Source: Fimbriimonadaceae bacterium (GTDB lineage Bacteria > Armatimonadota > Fimbriimonadia > Fimbriimonadales > Fimbriimonadaceae). Taken from it: DNA of 64,000 nucleotides. A model generated the notes under the pieces. The model made no database searches. It was given only the letters and a program-made list of their open reading frames with translations, and was not told the origin of the DNA. The DNA lies in NCBI GenBank assembly GCA_019454125.1, contig CP075365.1, positions 1,544,218-1,608,217 on the forward strand, in the 5' to 3' direction. Below are positions 18,084-27,264 of the stretch, one piece after another; position 1 is the first letter of the stretch, and every line of letters begins with the position of its first letter. The position numbers were made by a program, and so were the translations under genes.

Positions 18084-19604
18084 TTGGCCGAAGATATCCG
18101 CTCACTCCGCTTGGAAAAGCTCGCGCGATTGCGCGAGCTTGGCTTTGACCCGTTCAGGATCGAACGGTGGGAGCGGACCGACACGGCAAAAGGTCTCCAG
18201 GAGCGGTTCGAAGAGCTCGGGGGAGAGGCGGAAGACGTCGCCCAAAAGACGGACGTCTGTTTTGCCGGACGGCTCGTCTCCATGCGCGTGATGGGCAAGG
18301 CGGCCTTCGCTCACCTGAGCGACGGGGACGAGAAGATCCAGGGCTATTTCAAGAAGGACGACCTTGGCGAAGACGCCTGGCAAGCGTTCCAGCTCCTCGA
18401 TATCGGGGACCACGTCGGCGTGAAGGGCTATCTTTTCCGCACGCGGACGGGCGAAGCCTCGATCCACGTTCGCGAGATGGCGCCACTTTCCAAGTCGCTG
18501 CAGGTCTTGCCGCTGGGGAAGGAGAAGGACGGCCAGCAGTGGTATGGCTTAAGCGATGTTGAAGAGCGGTACCGCCACCGGCACCTGGACTTGGTGTGCA
18601 ACGCGGACGCCCGGCAGGTTCTGCTCGTGCGGTCCCGGATCGTCTCGGCCGTAAGGCGGTTCTTCGAATCGCGCGACTTCATCGAAGTCGAGACGCCGAT
18701 GCTTCAGCTCGAGGCGGGCGGCGCAGCCGCGCGCACCTTCAACACGCACTTCAACGCGTACGACATCGACGTCAAGCTCCGCATCTCGCTCGAACTGTAT
18801 CTGAAGCGGATCATCTGCGGTGACGTGCCGAAGGTCTTCGAACTCGGCCGCGTCTTCCGAAATGAGGGCGTGAGCAACCGCCACAACCCGGAGTTCACGC
18901 TGCTCGAATGGTACGAGGCGTACGCGAACCTGGAGGACGTGATGGCCACGGTCGAAGACCTGTTCTCGTTCGTGACAAGCCAGATCGGCATCGACCCCGA
19001 GGCGGGCGGCCCGGACTTCACCAAGCCCTGGCGGCGGGTGCAGTTGCTGGAGGAGATTGAGAAGCATGCGGGCCTGACGCCGGCCGATCTTTCCTCTCTA
19101 GAGTACGCCAAGAAGGCGCTCGGAGAACGGGAGATCGTCAATCCCGCGACGGGGAAGCGGATCCATGTCGGCGAGGAGGCCCACCTTGGCGGGTTGATCG
19201 AAAAGCTGCTCGAAGTCTTCGTCGAACCGACCTTGATCGAACCAACGTTCGTGGTCGGATACCCGATCGAGACTTCGCCCCTCGCGAAGAAGGATCCGGC
19301 CCGGCCCGGGTTCACGCGGCGGTTCGAGGGGTACGTGCTCGGGCGCGAGATCTGCAACGCGTTCAGCGAGATCAACGACCCGATTGACCAGCGCGAGCGG
19401 TTCGAGGCGCAGGTCCGCGAGCGCGCCCGCGGGGACGACGAGGCCCACCCCATGGACGAAGAGTTCCTTTACGCGCTGGAAGGGGGAATGCCCCCCACCG
19501 GCGGCTGCGGCATCGGGATCGACCGCATGGTCATGCTCCTCACCGGGTGCGACCATGTGCGCGAAGTCTTACTCTTCCCGATGATGAAACCGGTGGAGGA
19601 TTAG
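18084..19604 (+). CDS. lysS: lysyl-tRNA synthetase, class II
   Basis: The 506-residue protein has the OB-fold anticodon domain (about 50-150), then the class II core: motif 1 in FIEVETPMLQ, motif 2 in GRVFRNEGVSNRHNPEFTLLEW and motif 3 in GCGIGIDRMVMLLTG. It charges tRNA-Lys. The start is a TTG at 18084; AGG lies seven bases before it. The length is normal for LysS. Confidence 0.96.
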   Translation: MAEDIRSLRLEKLARLRELGFDPFRIERWERTDTAKGLQERFEELGGEAEDVAQKTDVCFAGRLVSMRVMGKAAFAHLSDGDEKIQGYFKKDDLGEDAWQAFQLLDIGDHVGVKGYLFRTRTGEASIHVREMAPLSKSLQVLPLGKEKDGQQWYGLSDVEERYRHRHLDLVCNADARQVLLVRSRIVSAVRRFFESRDFIEVETPMLQLEAGGAAARTFNTHFNAYDIDVKLRISLELYLKRIICGDVPKVFELGRVFRNEGVSNRHNPEFTLLEWYEAYANLEDVMATVEDLFSFVTSQIGIDPEAGGPDFTKPWRRVQLLEEIEKHAGLTPADLSSLEYAKKALGEREIVNPATGKRIHVGEEAHLGGLIEKLLEVFVEPTLIEPTFVVGYPIETSPLAKKDPARPGFTRRFEGYVLGREICNAFSEINDPIDQRERFEAQVRERARGDDEAHPMDEEFLYALEGGMPPTGGCGIGIDRMVMLLTGCDHVREVLLFPMMKPVED

Positions 19605-19632
19605 CGCCTTTCTCTTGATGCTAATTCGGCAA

Positions 19633-20256
19633 TCAGTTTTGCGCGACGACGGTCGCCGGGATGATCCACTTGTCGCCGGCCTGGATGCCGTACTTCTTGA
19701 GCGTGCCCGGTTTGAGCTCGATCACGTACTTACCGGCCCCTTTTGAGGAGTAGTCGGTGGTCGTGTCGAGCGCCTTCATCGTGTATCCGTTTAGCATCTT
19801 GCCGTTCTTGTCGATGTAGGCGATGTCCAAGTCCACCAAAGTGTTCTGCATCCAGAAGCGCAGCGGTTGCTCCTGCAGGAACACGAAGATCATGCCTTCG
19901 TCCGCCTTGTAGTCGCTGTCCTTAAGAAACATCATTCCCTCTTCGCGCTTGCGGCTCGTGTCCATCACCCAGAGGTTGAAGGTCTGGTCCTTGACCTTCA
20001 CCTTCGCGACCGCGAGGTCGTCCAGCTGGAAGAGGCGGTCCTCAACATGGCGGTGCTGCTTCTCGTCCTGACCGGCGCCGGCCGAGGCGGCCTCCTGCTG
20101 TTCGGGAGCCGGGTTTTTGTCCAGCTCGGGGGTTGGGGTCACGATCTTATACTGGGGGGAAGGCGCGGCCGAAGTGGCCTGCTCCTGGTTCGTGCATCCG
20201 ACGGCGAAGAGAGCGGCGGCAAAAAGAATGGGGGCCATGGTTCTGCTCCTGGACAT
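19633..20256 (-). CDS. DUF192 lipoprotein
   Basis: The 207-residue protein begins with a lipoprotein signal whose lipobox is FAVGC, followed by a Pro/Ala/Glu-rich linker to about residue 75. The DUF192 domain shows WVMDTSRKREEGMMFL, MIFVF, LRFWMQNTLVDLDIAYID and a VIELKPGTLKKYGI end. The family function is unknown. I used the ATG at 20256, which gives a normal lipoprotein leader; an ATG at 20238 is also possible. It is last in the yggS-sepF-leuD group. Confidence 0.88.
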   Translation of the reverse strand: MSRSRTMAPILFAAALFAVGCTNQEQATSAAPSPQYKIVTPTPELDKNPAPEQQEAASAGAGQDEKQHRHVEDRLFQLDDLAVAKVKVKDQTFNLWVMDTSRKREEGMMFLKDSDYKADEGMIFVFLQEQPLRFWMQNTLVDLDIAYIDKNGKMLNGYTMKALDTTTDYSSKGAGKYVIELKPGTLKKYGIQAGDKWIIPATVVAQN

Positions 20257-20279
20257 CCGGTCTTTGATTCTGACGACCA

Positions 20280-20885
20280 TCAGGGTGAAACGGCACGGGA
20301 TGCCGGTGCAAATGAGTCCCAACGCTGCTCGAACTGGTCGATCGCCCCGCCGTGGACGAGGGTGGTCCCGATCAGGTCGAGCCCGGCCATCAGCTGTTGC
20401 CGTGTCGTTTCGTTCATCGAGAAGGGGAAGGACTGGCCGGCGAGTCGGACCTCGCGAGCCTGGAGGTCGACCGTCGCCTCAGCGCCGGAACCGGCCGCCA
20501 CCAGCTGGGCGTGGGAAGCAGGGTCGAGCTCCACCAGGCACAGCCCGCAGTTGCCCGCGTTGCTGCGAAAGATGTCGCTGAACCCGGCGGAATCCGAATC
20601 CTTGCGCGCCACCACGGCCTTAAACCCCGCTTGCTGGATCGCCCAGACCGCGTGCTCGCGGCTGGATCCGCAGCCGAAATTGGTACCCGTGACCAGGATC
20701 GTGGCGCCTGCCGCTGCGGGGTGGTCGAGGGGGAAGTCAGATCCGCGGACATCCTTAAAGAGGAGCTCGCCATATCCCGACCGCTCGACTCGGCTGAGGA
20801 AGCGCGCGGGGATGATCCGGTCTGTATCCACCTGGTCGGCGTCATAGACCGCCAAGCGCCCCGTGTGGCTGAGGAAAGCCTGCAC
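20280..20885 (-). CDS. leuD: 3-isopropylmalate dehydratase small subunit
   Basis: LeuD pairs with LeuC to isomerise 2- to 3-isopropylmalate. The 201-residue protein has DADQVDTDRIIPARFL, then the swivel-domain signature GTNFGCGSSREHAVWAI and FRSNAGNCGL, typical of LeuD. leuC is not in the window, and leuB is 6.4 kb away, so the pathway is scattered here. The start is a GTG at 20885. Confidence 0.94.
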   Translation of the reverse strand: MQAFLSHTGRLAVYDADQVDTDRIIPARFLSRVERSGYGELLFKDVRGSDFPLDHPAAAGATILVTGTNFGCGSSREHAVWAIQQAGFKAVVARKDSDSAGFSDIFRSNAGNCGLCLVELDPASHAQLVAAGSGAEATVDLQAREVRLAGQSFPFSMNETTRQQLMAGLDLIGTTLVHGGAIDQFEQRWDSFAPASRAVSP

Positions 20886-20891
20886 ACGCCG

Positions 20892-20897
20892 ATTTTA
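20892..20897 (-). promoter_or_regulatory. -10-like hexamer six bases before start codon
   Basis: TAAAAT on the minus strand lies exactly six bases before the leuD GTG. No ribosome binding site is seen in the spacer, so leuD may have its own leaderless transcript. Confidence 0.55.
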
Positions 20898-20979
20898 CTT
20901 GAGGCGGGCACGACAATTTAGCCCCGTGCGCGACCGCCCTCATTGCCGGTCATCGCGACGGGGCCTTGCTAAGAGAGGT

Positions 20980-21378
20980 TCAATTCCTTTGGGCTTGCAT
21001 CCGGGGGGAAGGCGGGGCGACCTCGACGTTCGCCATGGCGGGAGCGAGCAGGTAGACGTTCTCGCCGATCTCCTCCCAAGTCCCCTCGGCCGCATAGTTG
21101 ACCCCGCACATAAAGTCCTTGATCTTCTCACGGAGCTCGGTGGAGGCCATCGCCAGGTTCAAGACCTGTTGCTCGCCGCGCTTGATGCCGTCGGCCGCGG
21201 CGACCGCGTCCTGGAACGAGACGATCTGCCGGCGCACGGTGATGGAGTAGCGGTGGGTCGTGTGGACCCGGAACGTGTTGCCGGTCGGGGCCTCAATGTC
21301 CTCGAATTCTTCTTCCTCGCGTCGTGCGAAAGCGAACAGCCGCGTGAAAAGGCCGGGCCTTTCAATAGTTTCTTCCAT
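20980..21378 (-). CDS. sepF: cell division protein SepF
   Basis: SepF anchors FtsZ to the membrane. The 132-residue protein has a short N-terminal amphipathic stretch (LFTRLFAFARREEEE), a brief linker and the SepF core: IVSFQDAVAAADGIKRGEQQV, NLAMASTELREKIKDFMCGV and a final GENVYLLAP strand. The ATG at 21378 is preceded by AAGGA. It follows yggS, a common neighbour in Gram-positive and related phyla, consistent with a lineage that uses SepF. Confidence 0.92.
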   Translation of the reverse strand: MEETIERPGLFTRLFAFARREEEEFEDIEAPTGNTFRVHTTHRYSITVRRQIVSFQDAVAAADGIKRGEQQVLNLAMASTELREKIKDFMCGVNYAAEGTWEEIGENVYLLAPAMANVEVAPPSPRMQAQRN

Positions 21379-21402
21379 GATTCCTTTGTCCTTCCTTGGT
21401 CG

Positions 21403-22071
21403 CTACCGTTCGCCAAAGATCGCGGACCCGACTCTCACGTGGGTGGCTCCCTCTTGGATCGCCACGTGAAGATCCGCGCTCATTCCCATGCTCAGCCATT
21501 CAGCGTTGTGGCTCCTGCCCAACCGCGCCAATTCGCGGAACACCTTACGGCTTTGCTCAGCATCGTCTGCCAAAGGACCGATAGTCATTAGGCCACGATA
21601 ACGAACGTCCTTGCATTCTAGAAGACGCTGGACCATCCTGTCAAGAGTTTCAGGCAAAACACCCGCTTTTTGCTCCTCGCGACCTACATTGACTTCGATA
21701 AGACCGTCGATTGTGCGTCCACTTTTCGCCAATTCTCGGAGTTGCGACTCGTTTTCCAGCGTATGGACCGCGGTGAAAACCTGGCCGACTTTCTTCGCCT
21801 TGTTGGACTGAAGGCGGCCAATGAAATGCCACCGCACGTCCGCAGGCAGCCGGTCGATCTTTGTGAGCGCCTCTTGAAGCCGGCTCTCGCCAAAATCGCG
21901 GAGGCCTAGCGCATAGGCAACGCTAATATCCTCCGCGCTGACGGTCTTGGTGACGGCCACTAAAGTCACGGAGTCCCGAGGGCGGCCAGCCGTGCGGCAC
22001 GCATCGGCCACGCGCGCTTCGACCGCTGCGAGCCGTTCCCGGATCTCCTCGAACCGTCCCTCTTCGACCAT
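21403..22071 (-). CDS. yggS: PLP homeostasis protein, YggS/PipY family
   Basis: The 222-residue protein is a PLP-binding single-barrel relative of alanine racemase that buffers vitamin B6. The lysine that holds PLP is in LVAVTKTVSAEDI; other marks are FGESRLQEALTKI, WHFIGRLQSNKAK, RGLMTIGPLA and LSMGMSADLHVAIQEGATHVRVGSAIFG in the C-terminal phosphate-binding region. The ATG is preceded by GGAGCGAATT. It is divergent from trpE with only 11 bases between starts. Confidence 0.94.
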   Translation of the reverse strand: MVEEGRFEEIRERLAAVEARVADACRTAGRPRDSVTLVAVTKTVSAEDISVAYALGLRDFGESRLQEALTKIDRLPADVRWHFIGRLQSNKAKKVGQVFTAVHTLENESQLRELAKSGRTIDGLIEVNVGREEQKAGVLPETLDRMVQRLLECKDVRYRGLMTIGPLADDAEQSRKVFRELARLGRSHNAEWLSMGMSADLHVAIQEGATHVRVGSAIFGER

Positions 22072-22074
22072 AAT
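22069..22074 (+). promoter_or_regulatory. -10-like hexamer near trpE start
   Basis: CATAAT lies eight bases before the trpE GTG and overlaps the ATG of the divergent yggS gene. Confidence 0.35.
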
Positions 22075-22082
22075 TCGCTCCG

Positions 22083-23543
22083 GTGGTCAACCCGAGTCCA
22101 GAAGAGTATCGTCGTCGGGCGCTTGCGGGGTTGCGGGTCCCGGTTTGGATCGATCTTCTGGCCGATGTCGAGACGCCGGTCGGCGCCTATTGGAAGCTTG
22201 CCCAGGGAGAAACCCACAGCTTTCTGCTGGAAAGTGTAACGGGCGGCGAGCAGCTTGGACGTTACAGCATCATTGGCGTCCGCCCGCGTGACGTCGTCCG
22301 CGTGAAAGGTGGAAAGGTCAAGAGTTTCGCGGGTGAAAGGCCGCTTGATGAAAAGGAAGACCCGTTGGGTTGGCTTCGGGGCGAAATTCCAGAAGTCGAG
22401 CTCTTCGGGCTCGGGGCGATGCCGAAACTTATTGGTGGCGCCGTCGGATTTATCGGCTACGACTATGTGCGATCCATCGAGCGATTGCCGCAGAGTGCGA
22501 CCGACGACCTGGACATCGACCTCGTCGCGATGATGCTTGTCGATTGCGTCGTGGTGTTCGACCACGCCAAGAACCGCATCCGTATCGTTTTTCTGGCGGA
22601 TGGAACTGAGCAGGGTTATCAGATTGCGATCAAGGAGATCGCCAGGATCCGAGCGCTTCTTGAGGGCCCGCTTCCGCCCCTCCCACACGAGGGCCAGGCG
22701 CCGAACGAAGTCGTCCAGAACCGCACGCGGGAAGACTACGAGGGCGCAGTGCGCCGAATCGTGCAGTACATAGAAGCGGGCGACTGCATCCAGGTCGTGC
22801 CTTCCTTAAGGTTTAGCACAAAGATCGAAGCGCAGCCGATATCGGTTTACCGAGCGTTGCGGTCCTTGAACCCTTCACCCTATATGTTTCTTATGAGGTT
22901 TGGTGACTTCGATATCGTAGGTGCATCGCCGGAATCCCTCGTCGGCCTGGAGGACGGAGTCGCAAGGGTCCGGCCGATTGCGGGGACGCGTCCGCGCGGA
23001 GAAAGCGAGGCCGAAGACGCGCGCCTGGCCACCGAACTCCTTGCAGACGAGAAGGAGCGTGCCGAGCACGTGATGCTCGTCGATCTAGGGCGTAACGACC
23101 TCGGCAAAGTTTGTGATATCGGAAGTGTCGATGTCGACCAACTTATGGTGATCGAGCGGTATAGCCATGTCATGCACATCGTCAGCAACGTGACGGGCAC
23201 TTTGAGCAGTGGCCTGGACGCGGTCGACTTGGTGCGCGCCGTTTTCCCGGCGGGCACGGTGAGCGGCGCGCCAAAGGTGCGCGCCATGCAGATCATCGAA
23301 GAATTGGAACCGACCCGGCGCGGGCTCTATGCGGGGGCGGCCGGCTACTTTTCGGCGGGTGGCCACATGGACCTTGCCATTGCCATCCGCACAATCCTCA
23401 TCAAGGACGGCACCGCACACGTGCAGGCTGGTGCGGGCATTGTCTACGACTCCATCGCGGAAAGGGAGTACGACGAGTGTGTGAACAAAGCGAGGGCCTC
23501 GCTGGCCGCGCTAGAGCGCGGCCAATCCGGCAATCTCGTCTGA
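22083..23543 (+). CDS. trpE: anthranilate synthase component I
   Basis: TrpE makes anthranilate from chorismate with ammonia from TrpG. The 486-residue protein has the N-terminal Trp-binding region (LLESVTGGEQLGRYSIIG) and the chorismate-binding core: GDCIQVVPSLRF, PSPYMFLMRFGDFDIVGASP, RPIAGTRPRG, DLGRNDLGKV, FPAGTVSGAPKVRAM and GAGIVYDSI. TrpG is not adjacent. The start is a GTG at 22083; a TrpE rather than PabB call rests on overall pattern and is likely but unproven. It converges on secDF with three bases between. Confidence 0.9.
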   Translation: MVNPSPEEYRRRALAGLRVPVWIDLLADVETPVGAYWKLAQGETHSFLLESVTGGEQLGRYSIIGVRPRDVVRVKGGKVKSFAGERPLDEKEDPLGWLRGEIPEVELFGLGAMPKLIGGAVGFIGYDYVRSIERLPQSATDDLDIDLVAMMLVDCVVVFDHAKNRIRIVFLADGTEQGYQIAIKEIARIRALLEGPLPPLPHEGQAPNEVVQNRTREDYEGAVRRIVQYIEAGDCIQVVPSLRFSTKIEAQPISVYRALRSLNPSPYMFLMRFGDFDIVGASPESLVGLEDGVARVRPIAGTRPRGESEAEDARLATELLADEKERAEHVMLVDLGRNDLGKVCDIGSVDVDQLMVIERYSHVMHIVSNVTGTLSSGLDAVDLVRAVFPAGTVSGAPKVRAMQIIEELEPTRRGLYAGAAGYFSAGGHMDLAIAIRTILIKDGTAHVQAGAGIVYDSIAEREYDECVNKARASLAALERGQSGNLV

Positions 23544-23546
23544 GGG

Positions 23547-26102
23547 TCAGTCCTCGTCGTCGTCAAGGATCTGGGTCGACTTGTCGACGACGCCAGAGCG
23601 CCTCTTAATCTGGCCATAAGCGCCGCCGCCAGCGGGCGGAGTGGCCTCGCGCGGTGCCTGTGCCGGTTGAAGCGGGGCCGCGGCCGTGCTGGGCGCGACT
23701 CCGGCTGCGATCTGGGCCTGCAGCTTGTTCTCTCGCGTCGCCTCGGCCATGAGGCCCGCGCTCTCTCCCTTCGCCTTGATCGTCGCCTCGTTCCAAAGGT
23801 AGAGGATCGGTGTGGCGTTCAAGATCGAGGAGTAGGTGCCGATCGCGATGCCCAGGAACATGGTGAGGACCATGAACTTGAGCTCAGGGGTCGGCGTTCC
23901 GATGAAGAGCAGGATCAGCAGCGGGATCAGCGCGGAGGCGCTGGTGTTGATGGACCGGGCCAGCGTCTGGCTCACCGAGACGTTACAGAGGTGCTCGAAG
24001 GTCCAGCCCTTGTGGGGCTTGCGCAGGTTCTCCCGGATGCGGTCGAAGATGATAATGGTGTCGTGGACGGAGAAGCCGATGACGGTCAGCATCGCCGTGA
24101 TGAAGAGGGCGCTGATCTCCCAACCCAAGGCGAAACCGACGATCGCGGCTGTGCCCACCACGAACAGAACGTCGTGAAGGAGCGCGATCACGGCGGAGAG
24201 GCCGAACTTGACGCCGTTCTTGAACCCGCCGACCGAACTGCCGAATCGAATCGCCAGGTAGACCATGATCAGCAGGGAGGCGACGAGGACGCCAGAGATC
24301 GCGTTGCTGACCGTCTCCCTTGAGACCTGCGGGCCGACCGCGTAGAAGCTGCTTCCCTCGGTCGAGAGCCCGGCCGCCTGGGCGATTCTCTCCTTGGCCG
24401 TCGGGTCGGAGGCGGAGAGCCCTTCCGTCGGAGGAATGGTCAGGTAGACCACGCGGCCCTTGGAGGAGTCCGCGAACTTGACGTTCACGTTCTTGACGCC
24501 CAGCGTGGAGAGGCCTTGGCGGATCTGCTCCGCGCTTTTGCCCTCGGGCAGGAAGTACGAGGCCTCGAAGCCGCCTTGGAACTCGACGTTCGGCTTGATG
24601 CCGCCAGCGGCCAGGGCGATGAGGCCGGGCAGAATGAGCGCGGCCGAAATGAGGAAGAACCGCTTGCTGTTCTGGACGACCTTAAGCGGCTTCGTCTCGG
24701 CTTCCCGCTCGATCTTCTCGCCGAACCAGTTGCGGTTCAGGGCGTAATGCTTCAGGTTCGTTCCGATCCCGAGGCTCACGAGGCCTTGGATCATCGCCCG
24801 GGTCACCACGAAGGCGGTGAAGAAGGACAGGGCGACGCCGATCGCGAGGGTGCTCGCGAAGCCTTTCACCTGCCCGGTACCGAAGTAGAACAAGACCAGA
24901 CACGTGATGATGGTCGCGATGTTCGAGTCGATGATGGACGAGAGAGCGCGCTTGAACGCGATCTCGATCGCCCGCATCAGTTCGCGGCCGTTGCGGATTT
25001 CCTCCTTCAACCGCTCGAACACCAGGATGTTCGCGTCGACCGCCATGCCCGTCGAAAGGATGAACGCGGCGATCGCGGCGAGGGAGAAGGTCGCTTTGGT
25101 GAGGATGAGGACGGCCAGCGTGATGACCCCGTAGAGGATCATCGCGGCCGCGGCGACCGCGCCAGGGAAGGCGTAGTAGACGATCAGGAAGATACAGATG
25201 ACGGCCAGCGAGATGAGGCCCGCCGTGACCATCTCGTTCAGGGCCTGGACGCCAATGGTCGGATCGACCTTTTGGCTCTCAAGCTCTATAAGCGGAACCG
25301 GCAGGGAGCCGGCGCGGATCAGCTCCGTGAGCTGCTGGACGTAGCGCGGAGGGAAGTCGCCGTCGATAAAGGCGTTGTCGCTGAGGATCGTCCCGTCTTT
25401 GACAGGGGCGATGCTCAGAACCTTGTTGTCCAGGACGAAGGCGATCTTCTCGCCCCGGTTCATGTACTTGCGGCTCCACGCCTCGAGCTTCCTGGCACCG
25501 GACGAGCTGAAGGTGAAGTAGGGCTGTGTCCGGCTGCCGTTGACCTGGGCCTGGGCGTTGGCGACGTCTTCGCCTTCCAGGATCACCTCCCATGTCTTGA
25601 TCATGTCGACATAGGCGGGGTCGCCCGGGCCGAACACCTCATCGCCAGCGCGGCGGCCGAACGTCACATAGGTGACGTCATTGATCACCTTGTCGCCCGC
25701 TTCCTTATACCGGCGGTTCGGGGCGTCCTCGGTGGAGACCGTCTTGGCCCAATAGCAGACGACCTTCGCCGTGTTGCTAAGGATCGAACGGGCCTCGTCC
25801 TCGTTCGTAAAGCCGGGGAGCTCGATGATGAACTGGTCTTGACCCTTGGCCGAAACGCTCGGCTCAGAGACACCGATCGCGCCCGAGGCACGATTGGTGA
25901 GGATCGTCTTCATCTTCGATTGGAGTTCACCGAGCCGCCCTTTTTGTTCGGCGGAGATCTCGGAAGTGTCCATCTGGTACGTAAAGCGGACACCGCCTTT
26001 GACGTCGAGACCGTAGCTGACCTTTTGGGTAGCTAGGACGAAGCCTGAGGCGACTGCTAGGACGAGGACAACGAGTAGGAAGAGGGCGCCGCGCGACTGC
26101 AA
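23547..26102 (-). CDS. secDF: SecD-SecF fusion protein
   Basis: SecDF uses the proton gradient to help export through SecYEG. The 851-residue protein fuses both subunits. The SecD half has one N-terminal membrane helix, VSYGLDVKGGVRFTYQM, a periplasmic P1 region and five helices with STGMAVDANILVFERLKEE. The SecF half starts near residue 480 (PNVEFQGGFEASYFLPEG) and ends with GFSVHDTIIIFDRIRENL. Both conserved Asp-containing membrane motifs are intact. The tail is Ala/Pro-rich and acidic. It starts at TTG (26102) and lies downstream of the isomerase-like gene. Confidence 0.95.
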   Translation of the reverse strand: MQSRGALFLLVVLVLAVASGFVLATQKVSYGLDVKGGVRFTYQMDTSEISAEQKGRLGELQSKMKTILTNRASGAIGVSEPSVSAKGQDQFIIELPGFTNEDEARSILSNTAKVVCYWAKTVSTEDAPNRRYKEAGDKVINDVTYVTFGRRAGDEVFGPGDPAYVDMIKTWEVILEGEDVANAQAQVNGSRTQPYFTFSSSGARKLEAWSRKYMNRGEKIAFVLDNKVLSIAPVKDGTILSDNAFIDGDFPPRYVQQLTELIRAGSLPVPLIELESQKVDPTIGVQALNEMVTAGLISLAVICIFLIVYYAFPGAVAAAAMILYGVITLAVLILTKATFSLAAIAAFILSTGMAVDANILVFERLKEEIRNGRELMRAIEIAFKRALSSIIDSNIATIITCLVLFYFGTGQVKGFASTLAIGVALSFFTAFVVTRAMIQGLVSLGIGTNLKHYALNRNWFGEKIEREAETKPLKVVQNSKRFFLISAALILPGLIALAAGGIKPNVEFQGGFEASYFLPEGKSAEQIRQGLSTLGVKNVNVKFADSSKGRVVYLTIPPTEGLSASDPTAKERIAQAAGLSTEGSSFYAVGPQVSRETVSNAISGVLVASLLIMVYLAIRFGSSVGGFKNGVKFGLSAVIALLHDVLFVVGTAAIVGFALGWEISALFITAMLTVIGFSVHDTIIIFDRIRENLRKPHKGWTFEHLCNVSVSQTLARSINTSASALIPLLILLFIGTPTPELKFMVLTMFLGIAIGTYSSILNATPILYLWNEATIKAKGESAGLMAEATRENKLQAQIAAGVAPSTAAAPLQPAQAPREATPPAGGGAYGQIKRRSGVVDKSTQILDDDED

Positions 26103-26195
26103 CGAAGGGTCTCCAAAGTTCGCCCAATTTAGGCGAAAGGCGAGTATACCGACGCAAAGCTAAACTTGCGTCCAAGGCCCGTTTGCGGGCCCAGT

Positions 26196-27179
26196 TCAGT
26201 CCCGAGCCCAGAACATCGGCCCGGAGGCTTCCGAGACCACCGCTTGCCGCAAGGTGTCCACCGCTTTCGCAAGGCCCTCGCCGGTCGACATCAGGCTGTC
26301 CTCGTGCTCGATGCTCAGGACGTCGTCGTAACCGACCGTGCGCAGCACGGTGACGAACTCCCGCCACCAGTCCACTCCGTGGCCATAGCCCACGCTCCTG
26401 AAGACCCACGACCGGTTCAGGACGTCGCCGTACGACTTCGTGTCGAGGTTCCCGTTCCTAAGGGCGTTGGCGGGCTCGACCCGGGTGTCCTTCGCGTGCA
26501 CGTGGAAGAGGGCGCCGGCGAGGCCGAGCTCCCGGGCCGCGACCAGGGGGTCGATGCCCTGCCACCAAAGGTGCGAGGGGTCGAAGTTCGCTCCGATCCA
26601 CTTGCCGTGCTCGCCGACCTCGCGGCGCAGCCGGAGCAGGGTCTCGTTGGAATAGACCACAAAACCGGGGTGCATCTCGATGCAGAACCGCACCCTGTGC
26701 TCGGAAAGGAAGGCGGCTTGGTCGCGCCAGTAGGGCACGACCGCTTCCCGCCACTGCCAATCGAGGATGTCGCGAAACTCGTCGGGCCAGGCACAAGTCA
26801 CCCAGTTCGGGTTCTTTGCGTCCGGGCCGTCGCCGGGACAGCCGCTAAACCCGTTCACACGGTCGATGCCGAGGAGGGGGGCGAGCTGGACCGCAGTCCG
26901 GAAGGCATCGTGGTGGGCTTGGGCGATCCCTCGGTCGGGGTGAAGCGGGTTGCCGTGCACGCTGATGGCGCTGAGTGCGAGCCCTCGGGAGGCGATTTCA
27001 TCGAGCCAGACTCGTCGCGCTTCCTCGTCGTTCAGCAGCCTGCCCGCGTCGAGGTGCGACGAGCCGGGATAGGCGCCGGCCCCGATCTCCACCGCCTGGA
27101 CGCCTGCCGCCTTCGCCGCGTCGAGGGCCTCTGGCAACCCGCGGTCGCCGAACAGCGCAAGGAACAGCCCGATCTTCAC
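26196..27179 (-). CDS. sugar phosphate isomerase/epimerase, TIM-barrel
   Basis: The 327-residue protein belongs to the xylose isomerase-like AP endonuclease-2 superfamily. Marks include KIGLFLALFGDRGLPEAL at the start, FCIEMHPGFVVYSNETLL, GANFDPSHLWWQGIDP, ALFHVHAKDT and DVLSIEHEDSLM, which carry the likely Glu, His and Asp metal ligands. Relatives are sugar or inositol isomerases; the substrate is unknown. The GTG at 27179 was chosen because similarity begins there and TATATC lies six bases upstream. Confidence 0.88.
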   Translation of the reverse strand: MKIGLFLALFGDRGLPEALDAAKAAGVQAVEIGAGAYPGSSHLDAGRLLNDEEARRVWLDEIASRGLALSAISVHGNPLHPDRGIAQAHHDAFRTAVQLAPLLGIDRVNGFSGCPGDGPDAKNPNWVTCAWPDEFRDILDWQWREAVVPYWRDQAAFLSEHRVRFCIEMHPGFVVYSNETLLRLRREVGEHGKWIGANFDPSHLWWQGIDPLVAARELGLAGALFHVHAKDTRVEPANALRNGNLDTKSYGDVLNRSWVFRSVGYGHGVDWWREFVTVLRTVGYDDVLSIEHEDSLMSTGEGLAKAVDTLRQAVVSEASGPMFWARD

Positions 27180-27185
27180 CGCACC

Positions 27186-27191
27186 GATATA
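27186..27191 (-). promoter_or_regulatory. -10-like hexamer six bases before start codon
   Basis: TATATC on the minus strand stands six bases before the GTG at 27179, the same geometry as at other genes in the window. Confidence 0.4.
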
Positions 27192-27252
27192 CCCGGGAGG
27201 CGGCCCCCAAGACCTGGCAAAAGAAACTGCCCAAACTGTCCAGCCGGGCCTG

Positions 27253-27258
27253 TAGAAT
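27253..27258 (+). promoter_or_regulatory. -10-like hexamer six bases before start codon
   Basis: TAGAAT stands exactly six bases before the GTG at 27265, with no ribosome binding site between. Confidence 0.55.
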
Positions 27259-27264
27259 CGCACC

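Noticed and set aside
24516-26036. 506-codon frame on the plus strand
   Set aside because: It is antisense to secDF, with typical shadow composition.
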